Shown piece by piece: positions 41,788 through 50,443 of a DNA stretch of 64,000 nucleotides. The notes beneath the pieces were generated by a model. That model made no database searches. It was given only the letters and a program-made list of their open reading frames with translations, and was not told the DNA's origin. Origin of the DNA: Gemmiger gallinarum (GTDB lineage: Bacteria > Bacillota > Clostridia > Oscillospirales > Ruminococcaceae); assembly GCF_014982805.1 (NCBI RefSeq), contig NZ_JADCKC010000001.1:62001-126000 (forward strand). The letters are read 5' to 3'. Within the stretch, counting starts at the first letter, position 1. Every line of letters begins with the position of its first letter. Both the position numbers and the translations under genes were made by a program.

Positions 41788-42135
41788 ATGGAGCATTTGA
41801 ATACGATTGAACCCATCACCATGGCAGAGTTCATGCCTGCGGTGATCCGGTTCAAGATGGACGGCTGGCGGGTCGTGCAGATCTGTGCCAACCGTGTGCC
41901 CGACGGATACGAGATGAGCTATTCGTTCGGCAAGGATTATGATATGCGCACCCTGCGCCTGACGGTGGGGGAAAACGAAACGATCTCCAGCATTACCCAG
42001 GTATATCCCGGCGCGTTTTTGCAGGAGAACGAAGCCGCCGAGCTGTTCGGTGTCAAGATCGAGAGCATCGACAAGGACTATCACGACAAGCTGTACCGCA
42101 TCGCGCGGGAAACGCCGTTTAAGCAGAAGGGGTGA
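41788..42135 (+). CDS. echD: Ech hydrogenase subunit EchD (NuoC-like)
   Basis: A 115-residue subunit resembling the NuoC 30-kDa family, with no cofactor motif, that structurally joins EchE. The YEMSYSFGKDYDMRTLRLTV and SITQVYPGAFLQENEAAELFG stretches fit NuoC-like proteins. The ATG at 41788 is preferred, with AAGGAG eight bases before it; an ATG at 41767 overlapping the echC stop would add seven residues without its own site. Confidence 0.9.
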   Translation: MEHLNTIEPITMAEFMPAVIRFKMDGWRVVQICANRVPDGYEMSYSFGKDYDMRTLRLTVGENETISSITQVYPGAFLQENEAAELFGVKIESIDKDYHDKLYRIARETPFKQKG

Positions 42136-42141
42136 GCGGAC

Positions 42142-43221
42142 ATGGCAAAGCAGAGTATTGTACCGTTCGGCCCGCAGCATCCCGTGCTGCCCGAACCGAT
42201 TCATCTGGACCTTGTTCTGGAAGATGAGGTCGTGGTCAAGGCAGTGCCCAGCATCGGTTTTGTGCATCGCGGCCTGGAAAAACTGGTGGAGACCAAAGAC
42301 TATAAGGACTATGTTTACATTGCCGAGCGTGTCTGCGGTATCTGCAGCTTTGGTCACGGCATGGGCTACTGCCAGTGCCTGGAAAAAATCATGAATATCG
42401 AAATCCCGCGCCGTGCAGCCTACCTGCGCACCATCTGGGTGGAGATGAGCCGTGTTCACAGCCATTTGCTCTGGCTGGGCCTGCTGGCCGACGCCATGGG
42501 CTTTGAGAGCCTGTTCATGCAGTGCTGGCGCCTGCGGGAAAAAATTCTTGATATGTTTGACGCCACCACCGGCGGCCGCATCATCTTTTCGGTCAACTGT
42601 GTGGGCGGTGTGCTCAAGGACATGGATACCGGCATGCTGCTGAAGATCGTGGATACCGTCAATGAGATGGAGAAGGAACTGCGCCCCATTGCGGAGGCTT
42701 TCCTGCGGGATCTGTCGGTGGGAACCCGCCTGCATGGCCTGGGCATTCTCAAGCCTGACCAGGCCCGCCTGATGGGCGCGGTAGGGCCCATGCTCCGTGC
42801 CAGCGGCGTGGCCTATGATACCCGCCTGCTGGGCTACGCAGCCTACAATGATTTGGACTTCGAGCCCATCACCGCAGCGGAGGGGGATTCCTTTGCCCGC
42901 TGCGAGGTCCGCATTCACGAGATCTACCAGTCCTTCAGCCTGATCCGCCAGGCCGTGGAAAAGATCCCGGAAGGTCCCATCTGTGTGCCGGTCAAGGGCA
43001 ATCCCAACGGCGAGCACTTTATGCGCATCGAGCAGCCCCGGGGCGAGGCAATTTACTACGTCAAAGCCAACGGCACCAAATTTGTGGAGCGTTTCCGTCT
43101 GCGCACGCCCACCACAAACAACATTCCTCCCATGCTGGATATGCTCAAGGGCTGCCAGCTGGCCGATGTGCCGCTGCTGATTTTGACCATCGATCCCTGC
43201 ATCAGTTGTACCGAGAGGTGA
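42142..43221 (+). CDS. echE: Ech hydrogenase large subunit EchE ([NiFe] catalytic)
   Basis: A 359-residue group 4 [NiFe] hydrogenase catalytic subunit. The four nickel-binding cysteines are C65 and C68 in RVCGICSFGH and C353 and C356 in DPCISCTER. That second motif is the last nine residues of the protein, so there is no C-terminal extension for an endopeptidase to remove. It catalyses H2 evolution from electrons supplied through EchF and EchC. Its maturation needs the divergent hypABFCDE genes. It follows echD by six bases and overlaps nothing. Confidence 0.97.
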   Translation: MAKQSIVPFGPQHPVLPEPIHLDLVLEDEVVVKAVPSIGFVHRGLEKLVETKDYKDYVYIAERVCGICSFGHGMGYCQCLEKIMNIEIPRRAAYLRTIWVEMSRVHSHLLWLGLLADAMGFESLFMQCWRLREKILDMFDATTGGRIIFSVNCVGGVLKDMDTGMLLKIVDTVNEMEKELRPIAEAFLRDLSVGTRLHGLGILKPDQARLMGAVGPMLRASGVAYDTRLLGYAAYNDLDFEPITAAEGDSFARCEVRIHEIYQSFSLIRQAVEKIPEGPICVPVKGNPNGEHFMRIEQPRGEAIYYVKANGTKFVERFRLRTPTTNNIPPMLDMLKGCQLADVPLLILTIDPCISCTER

Positions 43222-43227
43222 GAAAGC

Positions 43228-43782
43228 ATGGCGGAATGGAAGTTTTTGCCGTTTGCGCAGACGGCGCTCAAGAATCTGTTCAGCGCCCCGGTGACCACCG
43301 GGTATCCCTTTGAACCGGCCCAGTATCCCGACCGGATGCGCGGCCATGTATCTATCCAGATCGAAAACTGCATCAGCTGCGGCCTGTGTGCCCGCAGCTG
43401 TCCGCCCGGCGCCCTGACGGTGGACCGCAAGGCAGGCACCTGGACCATCAACCGGTTTGATTGTGTGCAGTGCGGCAACTGTGTCAACGTCTGCCCCAAA
43501 AAGTGTCTGAGCATTGTTCCGGGCTATACCCAGCCGGATGTTGCCAAGCACAGCGATACCTTTACCCGTCCGCAGCAGCCTGCCCAGGCAGCCAGGCCCG
43601 GGGCAAAGCCGGTCAACGACGCGGCCAAGTGTGTCTACTGTACCCTGTGTGCCAAAAAGTGCCCGCAGGAAGCCATCACGGTGGACCGTGCCGCCAAGAG
43701 CTGGACCCTGGATGCCGAGAAATGTGTGGGCTGCGGCCTCTGTGCAGCATCCTGCCCCAAAAAGTGCATCACCATGCAATGA
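43228..43782 (+). CDS. echF: Ech hydrogenase ferredoxin-like subunit EchF with four [4Fe-4S] sites
   Basis: A 184-residue electron-entry subunit. It has four CxxCxxCxxxC sets: C48/51/54/58, C79/82/85/89, C135/138/141/145 and C166/169/172/176. The second pair (135-180) closely resembles the first (48-93), with CPKKC following in both, and a Pro/Ala/Gln-rich linker (about 113-130) lies between. Known EchF proteins generally hold two clusters, so this looks like a duplicated or fused form. It should accept electrons from reduced ferredoxin. Last gene of the operon. Confidence 0.93.
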   Translation: MAEWKFLPFAQTALKNLFSAPVTTGYPFEPAQYPDRMRGHVSIQIENCISCGLCARSCPPGALTVDRKAGTWTINRFDCVQCGNCVNVCPKKCLSIVPGYTQPDVAKHSDTFTRPQQPAQAARPGAKPVNDAAKCVYCTLCAKKCPQEAITVDRAAKSWTLDAEKCVGCGLCAASCPKKCITMQ

Positions 43783-43835
43783 TTTTACACTGCCGGCAGG
43801 AACAGACCGCAGGAACCGAACAATTTTATAAACAA

Positions 43836-43877
43836 AAGCAGCCTTCCCGCGCTTTTCCCGGCGCCGGAAGGCTGCTT
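43836..43877 (+). terminator. Terminator of the ech operon
   Basis: A 12-base-pair stem (43836-43847 with 43866-43877) followed by a T-rich tract. An A-run on the other side may let it also end the minus-strand mnmA transcript. Confidence 0.8.
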
Positions 43878-43943
43878 CTTTCTGTTTTATATTTTGCGAT
43901 TTTGCGGCATAAGGACGTGCCTTGTACCGACGGAGAGAACAGC

Positions 43944-45005
43944 TCACTCTGCCGACAAGATCACACCGCCGCCCATCACATAGCCGTCGCGGTAGAATAC
44001 GGCGCTCTGGCCGGGGGCGGGGGCACGGACCGGCTCGGGGAAATCCACCGTCAGCACGCTGTCCTCGCAGCGGACAACGCAGGCGGTGGGTTTGGCGGCA
44101 CTGCGGATCTTCACAAGATACTCGCCGTCGGCCAGAGGCAGTCCGTCGGGGGTGACGACAGAATCCACAAGGATGCGCCGGTTGAACTCCCCGCCGCTCT
44201 CGGCCAGACGGATGTTGCCGTCGGGCAAGATCTCCCGGACAAACAGCGGCCGTCCCGCCGAGAGTCCCAGCCCCTTGCGCTGGCCCACGGTGTAGTGGTC
44301 CACCCCCAGGTGGGGGCCCAGCTCCTCGCCGTCGGGACCGATAAACCGCCCGGCTTTGGGGGTCATGCCCCGGGCACGGATGAAAGCGGAGTAATCCCCG
44401 TCGGGGATAAAGCAGATCTCCATGGAGTCGGGGGCATCGGCACAGCGCAGATCAATGTCGTGGGCAATGTCCCGGACATCGGACTTTTCAAATTCCCCAA
44501 GGGGAAGGATCAGCCGGTCCAGAATGTTCCGGCCCAGGCGGTAGAGCATGTAGCTCTGGTCCCGGGCTGCGCTCTCGGCGGTGCAGATTCGGCAGACGCC
44601 GTCAGAGCAGCGCTCAATGCGGGCATAGTGCCCGGTGGCAAGATAGGGGATGCCCAGCTCGTCGGCTTTTTCCGCCAGCAGGCGGAACTTGACCGCCGGA
44701 TTGCAGAGAATGCAGGGGTTGGGGGTGCGTCCGGCGCAGTAGCTTTCGCAGAAGGGGGTGACGACCTCCCGGTCGAAGGCCTCGGCCGCGTCGATCACGT
44801 GCACCTCCACGCCCAGAGAGCGGGCGGCGTCCCGGGCGGCGGCCACAGCGGCATCGTGGGCGGGGGAAAAGCGGATGACCGCACCCTCCACGGCAAAGCC
44901 CTGCTCCTGCAGGATCCTCACCGTCACGCTGGAGTCCACACCGCCGCTCATGCCCACCAGAACGCGGTCCTGCTTTTCATAGGTGTTGAAGCCCATAGCA
45001 TCCAT
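43944..45005 (-). CDS. mnmA: tRNA-specific 2-thiouridylase MnmA
   Basis: A 353-residue enzyme installing the 2-thio group on wobble uridine 34 of tRNAs for Lys, Glu and Gln, with sulfur from a cysteine desulfurase relay. The PP-loop is GMSGGVDSSV. The catalytic cysteines are in NPCILCNPAVKF and in AESAARDQSYMLYRLG with MEICFIPDGDY. The ATG at 45003-45005 follows AAAGGAG by eight bases. Relatives usually begin with this segment, so the 65-codon upstream extension is unlikely. It lies 53 bases after rnhA on the same strand. Confidence 0.95.
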   Translation of the reverse strand: MDAMGFNTYEKQDRVLVGMSGGVDSSVTVRILQEQGFAVEGAVIRFSPAHDAAVAAARDAARSLGVEVHVIDAAEAFDREVVTPFCESYCAGRTPNPCILCNPAVKFRLLAEKADELGIPYLATGHYARIERCSDGVCRICTAESAARDQSYMLYRLGRNILDRLILPLGEFEKSDVRDIAHDIDLRCADAPDSMEICFIPDGDYSAFIRARGMTPKAGRFIGPDGEELGPHLGVDHYTVGQRKGLGLSAGRPLFVREILPDGNIRLAESGGEFNRRILVDSVVTPDGLPLADGEYLVKIRSAAKPTACVVRCEDSVLTVDFPEPVRAPAPGQSAVFYRDGYVMGGGVILSAE

Positions 45006-45058
45006 GGCAATTTCTCCTTTATACAGTGGGTGGAAAGAATGGGGGCAAAACGGCAGAA

Positions 45059-45520
45059 TCAGGCCTGCCTGCCGCCGTATTTTTTGCTCTGCGCCACAGC
45101 CAGACGGTCGCAGCGCTCGTTTTCGGGATGACCGGCATGGCCCTTGAGCCAATGGTAGTGGATCACATGCTTTTCGCTTTCCGCCAGAAGTTGCGCCCAC
45201 AGGTCGGCGTTCAGGGCAGGGGACTTGTCGGCCTTTTTCCAGCCCCGGGCCCGCCAGCCTTTTGCCCAGCCCTTTTCCAGCCCGTTGATGACGTACTGGC
45301 TGTCGGAATAGAGATCAATGTCGCAGGGCTCCTTCAGCTGGCGCAAAGCCTCCAGAAGACCGGTCAGTTCCATGCGGTTGTTGGTGGTGCCAGCCTCCCC
45401 GCCGGAAAGTTCCTTTTCGTAGACCTTGTCAGCCGTGCGAAAGCGCAGGATCGCTCCCCAGCCTCCGGGACCGGGATTGCCGCTGCACGCGCCGTCGGTG
45501 TAGATTTCGATGTGTTTCAT
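45059..45520 (-). CDS. rnhA: Ribonuclease HI
   Basis: A 153-residue endonuclease cutting RNA in RNA-DNA hybrids. The DEDD catalytic residues are in [17 protein letters not shown] (Asp9), NNRMELTG (Glu), LYSDSQYV (Asp) and NERCDRLA (Asp). The basic protrusion [18 protein letters not shown] is complete, as in the Escherichia coli enzyme. The N-terminus matches the family start. Upstream gene of a likely rnhA-mnmA pair. Confidence 0.96.
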   Translation of the reverse strand: MKHIEIYTDGACSGNPGPGGWGAILRFRTADKVYEKELSGGEAGTTNNRMELTGLLEALRQLKEPCDIDLYSDSQYVINGLEKGWAKGWRARGWKKADKSPALNADLWAQLLAESEKHVIHYHWLKGHAGHPENERCDRLAVAQSKKYGGRQA

Positions 45521-45579
45521 GTTGAACTCCTGCTATATTGTCCATACTGAGCATGGAAAAACGTCGGTTTGCTTCTGCC

Positions 45580-45608
45580 ATTATACCCGCTTTACAGGCG
45601 GCAGGCAA
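45580..45608 (-). promoter_or_regulatory. Promoter of rnhA-mnmA
   Basis: TTGCCT (45603-45608), 17 bases, TATAAT (45580-45585), minus strand. Confidence 0.7.
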
Positions 45609-45632
45609 GGGGAACGGCTCTGGGGCTCAGAA

Positions 45633-45661
45633 TTGACAAGCTATCCAATAGCAATTATAAT
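45633..45661 (+). promoter_or_regulatory. Consensus promoter of the RNase J gene
   Basis: TTGACA (45633-45638), 17 bases, TATAAT (45656-45661): perfect sigma-A promoter, about 275 bases before the gene. Confidence 0.9.
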
Positions 45662-45667
45662 GTTTTT

Positions 45668-45943
45668 ATCTGCAATGTTCGTGTTATGCTGGCATTCGGG
45701 CCCGGCCGCGCCTGACAGGCGGGCTTTTCGCGCCCCAACAAAAAATCCGGTGTGAGTGGAGTAACGTTCAGACAGCACATTTTTTGCGCAGAACGCTCCC
45801 GGTCACAGGGTTTGTAGGTCTCCATATTTTGGAATACTGCGGTCAAGCCGCGACACAAATACATTACGTTTACCTGCTGCAGGGCCCGGCATCCGCCAAA
45901 GGCGCGGATGTCGGCTTTGCCGAGCAATCCTACGGAGGTTTCA
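45668..45943 (+). promoter_or_regulatory. Long leader of the RNase J gene
   Basis: About 275 untranslated bases with several small stems, such as TGCGG/CCGCG near 45838-45852 and CATCCG/CGGATG near 45889-45910, and no convincing small open frame or known riboswitch. Self-cleavage control of a ribonuclease transcript is one possibility. Confidence 0.4.
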
Positions 45944-47890
45944 ATGGAAGAATTCAACGACAAGCGTCAGACCGAAAAAGCAAAGAATCCGCGCACGCCT
46001 CAGCGGCGTCCTCGCCGTCAGCCTGCGGCCAAGGCGGCAGAGCCTGCACAACAGGGAGAAGGCGCACAGAATACCGCAAAACCCCGCCGTCCGCAGCGTC
46101 CGCGCCGCGCACCGGTTCCTCAGGCGCCCAACCGCAATGCCCAGCAGACGGCCAGAACGGTGCCGGTACAGCAGAATCGTGCCCCCCGTCCCCGCCGGGG
46201 CCAGAACGTCCAGGCAGATGCCCCTGCCATCCCCATGCACATCTGCCCGTTGGGCGGCTTGGGCGAGGTTGGCAAAAACATCACCCTGTATGAGTGTCAG
46301 GGGGACATGATCCTGATTGACTGTGGGCTCGTGTTCCCGGACTCGGATATGTTCGGCGTCGATCTGGTCATCCCCGACTTCACCTATGTGCTGGAGAACA
46401 AGGACCGCATCAAGGGCATCTTCATCACCCACGGTCACGAGGATCACATCGGCAGTCTGCCTTATCTGCTGCGTCAGTTCAACGTGCCCATCTATGCGGC
46501 CAAACTGACCATCGGCCTCATCCGCAACAAGCTGGAGGAGCACGGACTGGCATCCAGCACCAATTTTGTGGAGATCCGTCCCCGGCAGAAGGTCCGTCTG
46601 GGCTGTTTCACCATCGAGCCCATTCATGTCAACCACTCCATTCCGGATGCCCTGGCCTTTGCCATTGAGTGCCCGGCGGGCATCGTCATCCATACCGGCG
46701 ACTTCAAGATCGACTACACGCCTCTTTCCGGGGACGCGGTGACCGATCTGTCCACCATTGCCGAGTACGGCCGCCGCGGGGTCCTGGCTCTGCTGGCTGA
46801 CTCCACCAACGCCGAGCGCCCCGGTTTCACTGCCACCGAGCAGACGGTGGCGGAAGGAGTCCGCAGCCTGTTTGCCCGGGCGCGGAACAAGCGTATCATT
46901 GTGGCGACCTTCGCCTCCAACATTTACCGCATCCAGCAGATCATCGACCTGGCCATTGAGTCGGGCCGCAAGGTGGCGGTAAACGGCCGCAGCATGGTTT
47001 CCAACACCGAGATGGCCAAGGAGCTGGGCTACCTGCATGTGCCCGATACCGTGCTCATCGACATTGAGGAGGTCAACAAGTATCCTCCCGAGAAGGTGGT
47101 CCTCATCACCACGGGCAGCCAGGGCGAGCCTCTGTCGGCGTTGTCCCGCATGGCTCAGGCCAGCCACCGCAACGTCAAGGTCGGCCCCGGGGACTTCATC
47201 ATCATCTCGGCCCGGCCCATCCCCGGCAACGAAAAGACCGTCACCAAGGTGGTCAACGGACTGCTGGCCCTGGGCGCCGAGGTCATCTATGAGAACATGT
47301 ACGACACCCACGTGTCCGGCCACGCCTGCCAGGAAGAGCAGAAGCTGATGCTGACCCTTGCCCACCCCCAGTATTTCCTGCCGGTGCACGGTGAGTTCAA
47401 ACAGCTCAAGCGTCATGCCGAGACGGCGGAACAGCTGGGCTATATTCCTAAGCAGAACATCTATATTGCGGAGAACGGCCAGAATCTGCGCCTCTCCCGG
47501 GATTCCCTGACGCTGGAGGGCACCGTGCCCGCAGGCGCCGTCATGGTGGACGGCTACGGTGTGGGCGATGTGGGCAATGTGGTCCTGCGCGACCGCCACC
47601 ACCTGTCGGAGGACGGCATCATTGTGGTCACCGTCACCATCGACGGCCGCAGCAGCCGGGTGCTGGCAGGGCCGGAACTGGTCTCCCGCGGCTTTGTCTA
47701 CGTTCGGGAGAGCGAGGAACTTATGGACGGCGCCCGTGCCCAGGTGGAGATGGCTCTTGACCGTGCCCTGGCCGACCACGCCCATGACTGGAACAGCCTC
47801 AAGACCCGCGTGCGGGAGGCACTTTCCAGCTATATCTATCGCAAGACCAAGCGCAGCCCCATGATTCTGCCCATCCTGATGGAAGTCTAA
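45944..47890 (+). CDS. rnj: Ribonuclease J with basic N-terminal extension
   Basis: A 648-residue metallo-beta-lactamase/beta-CASP ribonuclease with 5' exonuclease and endonuclease activity in mRNA decay and rRNA maturation. The zinc motif HGHEDHIG is followed by later histidine ligands in INHSIPDA-like HVNHSIPDALAFAI and in HTGDFKID. Beta-CASP and C-terminal blocks (VNGRSMVSN, ITTGSQGEPLSAL, HVSGHACQEEQ, LPVHGEFKQL) are present. The first 90 residues are Arg/Pro/Gln-rich and predicted disordered, unlike the roughly 555-residue Bacillus enzymes. The ATG at 45944 follows CGGAGG by five bases. Confidence 0.94.
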   Translation: MEEFNDKRQTEKAKNPRTPQRRPRRQPAAKAAEPAQQGEGAQNTAKPRRPQRPRRAPVPQAPNRNAQQTARTVPVQQNRAPRPRRGQNVQADAPAIPMHICPLGGLGEVGKNITLYECQGDMILIDCGLVFPDSDMFGVDLVIPDFTYVLENKDRIKGIFITHGHEDHIGSLPYLLRQFNVPIYAAKLTIGLIRNKLEEHGLASSTNFVEIRPRQKVRLGCFTIEPIHVNHSIPDALAFAIECPAGIVIHTGDFKIDYTPLSGDAVTDLSTIAEYGRRGVLALLADSTNAERPGFTATEQTVAEGVRSLFARARNKRIIVATFASNIYRIQQIIDLAIESGRKVAVNGRSMVSNTEMAKELGYLHVPDTVLIDIEEVNKYPPEKVVLITTGSQGEPLSALSRMAQASHRNVKVGPGDFIIISARPIPGNEKTVTKVVNGLLALGAEVIYENMYDTHVSGHACQEEQKLMLTLAHPQYFLPVHGEFKQLKRHAETAEQLGYIPKQNIYIAENGQNLRLSRDSLTLEGTVPAGAVMVDGYGVGDVGNVVLRDRHHLSEDGIIVVTVTIDGRSSRVLAGPELVSRGFVYVRESEELMDGARAQVEMALDRALADHAHDWNSLKTRVREALSSYIYRKTKRSPMILPILMEV

Positions 47891-47949
47891 ACCAACCCTT
47901 TGGCCCGCCGGGGGCGCAGTCTCCCGGCGGATTCAGTTGAGGAAGTACG

Positions 47950-49932
47950 ATGAAAAACAAGTTACGCCTGGACACGGCGGCCATCATGGTGCTGCTGATG
48001 CTGTGCTGCGCGGCGTTGGCCGTACCGGTGGTGCTGTATGCACCCCAGTGGCTGCTGGCGCCGGTGATTGTGCTGGCGGCGGCGGTGATTCTCATTGCAG
48101 TCAACCGCCGACGCGTGCGCACCTTCATCGCCCGGAACCTGAGCGGCAATGTGTTCGGCGGCAGCAAGGTCCAGTATTCGCTGGCGCAGCTACCGCTGCC
48201 GGCTTTTCTCATGTCCGGCAACTCTGTTTTGTGGTATAATGCTTATTTCAAGGACAGTGTCCTCGGCGGGGCCGATGCCGTGCTCATGCCGGTGGAAAAA
48301 CTGCTGCCCGGGCTGGATATGGCGGTCTGCTCCCGTCCGCACGGGCAGGACATTACCGTCAACGGCTTCCGCTTCACGGCGTACGCCAGCCCCAGCCCCA
48401 CCTCCAACGGCGCCAGCATCGTCTACCTCGTGGACGACACCTTTTATAAGGACACGCTGGACGAGTACACCGCCAGCCGTCCGGCCTGCATGATCATTGT
48501 CATCGACAGCTATGATGAGCTCTTCACCGACATGAAGGACTCGGAGCAGGCCCACGAGCAGGAGGCCATCAACCGCCTGCTGGAGGAATACATCGGCCAG
48601 ACCACCGGCTTTCTGCGCCGGGTGGCCAACAACCGCTACATTGCGGTGGTGGAGGAGCGCCACATCCGCCGGATGATCAAGCATCGCTTCGACATTCTGG
48701 ACAAGGTGCGCGCCCTGCATCCCGGCGGTTCGCTGACCCTGTCCATCGGCGTGGGCCACGGCGGCAAGACCTTGGCCGAGTGCCAGGAGATGGCCAGGGA
48801 GAGCATTGACATCGCCCTGGGCCGCGGCGGCGACCAGGCGGCGGTCAAGACGCTGGACGGCTTTGAGTTTTTCGGCGGCGTCTCCCACGGTGTGGAAAAG
48901 CGCAGCCATGTCCGCAGCCGCATCATTGCCAATGCCCTGGAGGACCAGATCCGCCAGAGCGACAGCGTGCTCATCATGGGCCACAGCATGAGCGACCTGG
49001 ATGCCATCGGATCGGCCATTGGCGTGCTGCGCATGTGCAAGATGTGCGGTGTGCCGTCGGTCATCACGGTACATAAGGGCGCTACTTTGGCGGGCCAGCT
49101 CATCGACCTGTTCATCAAGGCAGGGGAGGGCGACAACTTTATTGAGCCCGAGGAAACCTACGAGATCATCACCCCCAAAACGCTGCTGATCGTGGTGGAT
49201 ACCTATCAGAAGCGCCTGTTGGAAAGCCAGAAAATCTACGAAAAATGCCAGCGGGTGGTTGTCATTGACCATCACCGTATGGCGGTGGGGCACATCGACA
49301 ACCCCATTCTGCTCTATCATGAGCCCTATGCCTCCAGTGCCAGCGAGCTGGTGTGTGAGCTCTTGCAGTTCATGCCCACACAGGGAAATATTACCCCGCT
49401 GGAGGCCCAGGCACTGTTGGCCGGCATCATGCTGGACACCCGCAGCTTTGCCCTGCATGTGGGCGTGCGCACCTTTGAGGCGGCCGCCTGGCTGCGCAGC
49501 CGCGGCGCCCAGACTGCCGACACCAAGCTGCTGTTCAATGTTTCCAAGGCAGAGTACGAGGCCCGCGCCCACATTGTGGAGGACGCCTATATCTATAAGG
49601 GCTGTGCCGTTGCGGTGTCGGAGGAGCTGGAACCCGGCATGAACGTGGTGCTGCCCATGGCTGCCAACGATCTGCTCACCATCACGGGAGTGGATGCCAG
49701 CTTTGTTGCCGTCGCCAAAAACGGCGGTGTCAATATTTCGGCGCGCAGTATGGGCGCGCTGAACGTCCAGGTCATTCTGGAGCCTCTGGGCGGCGGCGGT
49801 CATCTGACCATGGCCGGTGCCCAGCTCAAGAACTGCTCGCTGGAGGAGGCCGAGCGCCGCATCCGCGAGGAGATCGATCACTATCGCGCCAACCAGTCAG
49901 CGTCCAACGCTGTACCTGTGAGAAAACCGTAA
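47950..49932 (+). CDS. gdpP: Cyclic-di-AMP phosphodiesterase GdpP
   Basis: A 660-residue membrane protein (YybT) that hydrolyses c-di-AMP to pApA, controlling potassium balance and wall stress. Two N-terminal helices (about 10-50), a PAS-like region, a degenerate GGDEF domain (around 170-300) and a DHH/DHHA1 phosphodiesterase are in order. Catalytic residues are visible in [25 protein letters not shown] and LLAGIMLDT, and [12 protein letters not shown] marks DHHA1. It starts 59 bases after rnj, with a GC-rich eight-base-pair hairpin (47905-47930) between, and is followed by rplI and dnaB as in Bacillus subtilis. Confidence 0.95.
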   Translation: MKNKLRLDTAAIMVLLMLCCAALAVPVVLYAPQWLLAPVIVLAAAVILIAVNRRRVRTFIARNLSGNVFGGSKVQYSLAQLPLPAFLMSGNSVLWYNAYFKDSVLGGADAVLMPVEKLLPGLDMAVCSRPHGQDITVNGFRFTAYASPSPTSNGASIVYLVDDTFYKDTLDEYTASRPACMIIVIDSYDELFTDMKDSEQAHEQEAINRLLEEYIGQTTGFLRRVANNRYIAVVEERHIRRMIKHRFDILDKVRALHPGGSLTLSIGVGHGGKTLAECQEMARESIDIALGRGGDQAAVKTLDGFEFFGGVSHGVEKRSHVRSRIIANALEDQIRQSDSVLIMGHSMSDLDAIGSAIGVLRMCKMCGVPSVITVHKGATLAGQLIDLFIKAGEGDNFIEPEETYEIITPKTLLIVVDTYQKRLLESQKIYEKCQRVVVIDHHRMAVGHIDNPILLYHEPYASSASELVCELLQFMPTQGNITPLEAQALLAGIMLDTRSFALHVGVRTFEAAAWLRSRGAQTADTKLLFNVSKAEYEARAHIVEDAYIYKGCAVAVSEELEPGMNVVLPMAANDLLTITGVDASFVAVAKNGGVNISARSMGALNVQVILEPLGGGGHLTMAGAQLKNCSLEEAERRIREEIDHYRANQSASNAVPVRKP

Positions 49933-49951
49933 TTGTAAGGAGGGGTTCACT

Positions 49952-50398
49952 GTGAAAGTGATTCTGAAACAGGATGTGAAGAACATCGGCAAAAAGGACG
50001 AGATCCATGAGGTCTCGGACGGCTACGCACGCAACTTTCTGTTCCCGCGGGGACTGGCCGCTGTGGCCGACGCCGGCGCGCTGAACGTCGCCCGCACCAA
50101 GGTGGAAGCCAAGGCTCACCATGAGGCGGAGGCCCGTGCCGCCGCCCAGGCTCTGGCCGACAAGATCAAGGACAAGACCGTGGTGGTCAAGGTCAAGGGC
50201 GGTGCTTCCGGCAAGCTGTACGGCAAGGTCACCTCCAAGGATGTGGCCGACGCCCTCACCAAGCTCATCGGCGCCGAAGTGGACAAGAAAAAGGTGGAGA
50301 TGCAGTCCAACATCAAGGAGTTCGGCAGCTACGATGCCGCCGTCCGCCTGTATCAGGGCGTCTCGGCCAGCTTCAAGGTCAAGGTCGAAGAACTGTAA
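49952..50398 (+). CDS. rplI: 50S ribosomal protein L9
   Basis: A 148-residue two-domain ribosomal protein. It begins [29 protein letters not shown], split here as [16 protein letters not shown] for the L9 signature; the linker helix and the C-terminal [18 protein letters not shown] domain follow. The start is GTG at 49952, after TAAGGAGGGG. It sits 19 bases behind gdpP. Confidence 0.96.
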   Translation: MKVILKQDVKNIGKKDEIHEVSDGYARNFLFPRGLAAVADAGALNVARTKVEAKAHHEAEARAAAQALADKIKDKTVVVKVKGGASGKLYGKVTSKDVADALTKLIGAEVDKKKVEMQSNIKEFGSYDAAVRLYQGVSASFKVKVEEL

Positions 50399-50443
50399 AG
50401 CAGAGCACGTTTACACCTCATGCAGATCAAAGGAGGCGCCCAC

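Noticed and set aside
48235-48240. Perfect TATAAT with a TG extension inside gdpP
   Set aside because: It encodes the Trp-Tyr-Asn stretch of a conserved region and has no -35 at the right distance, so coding constraint explains it.
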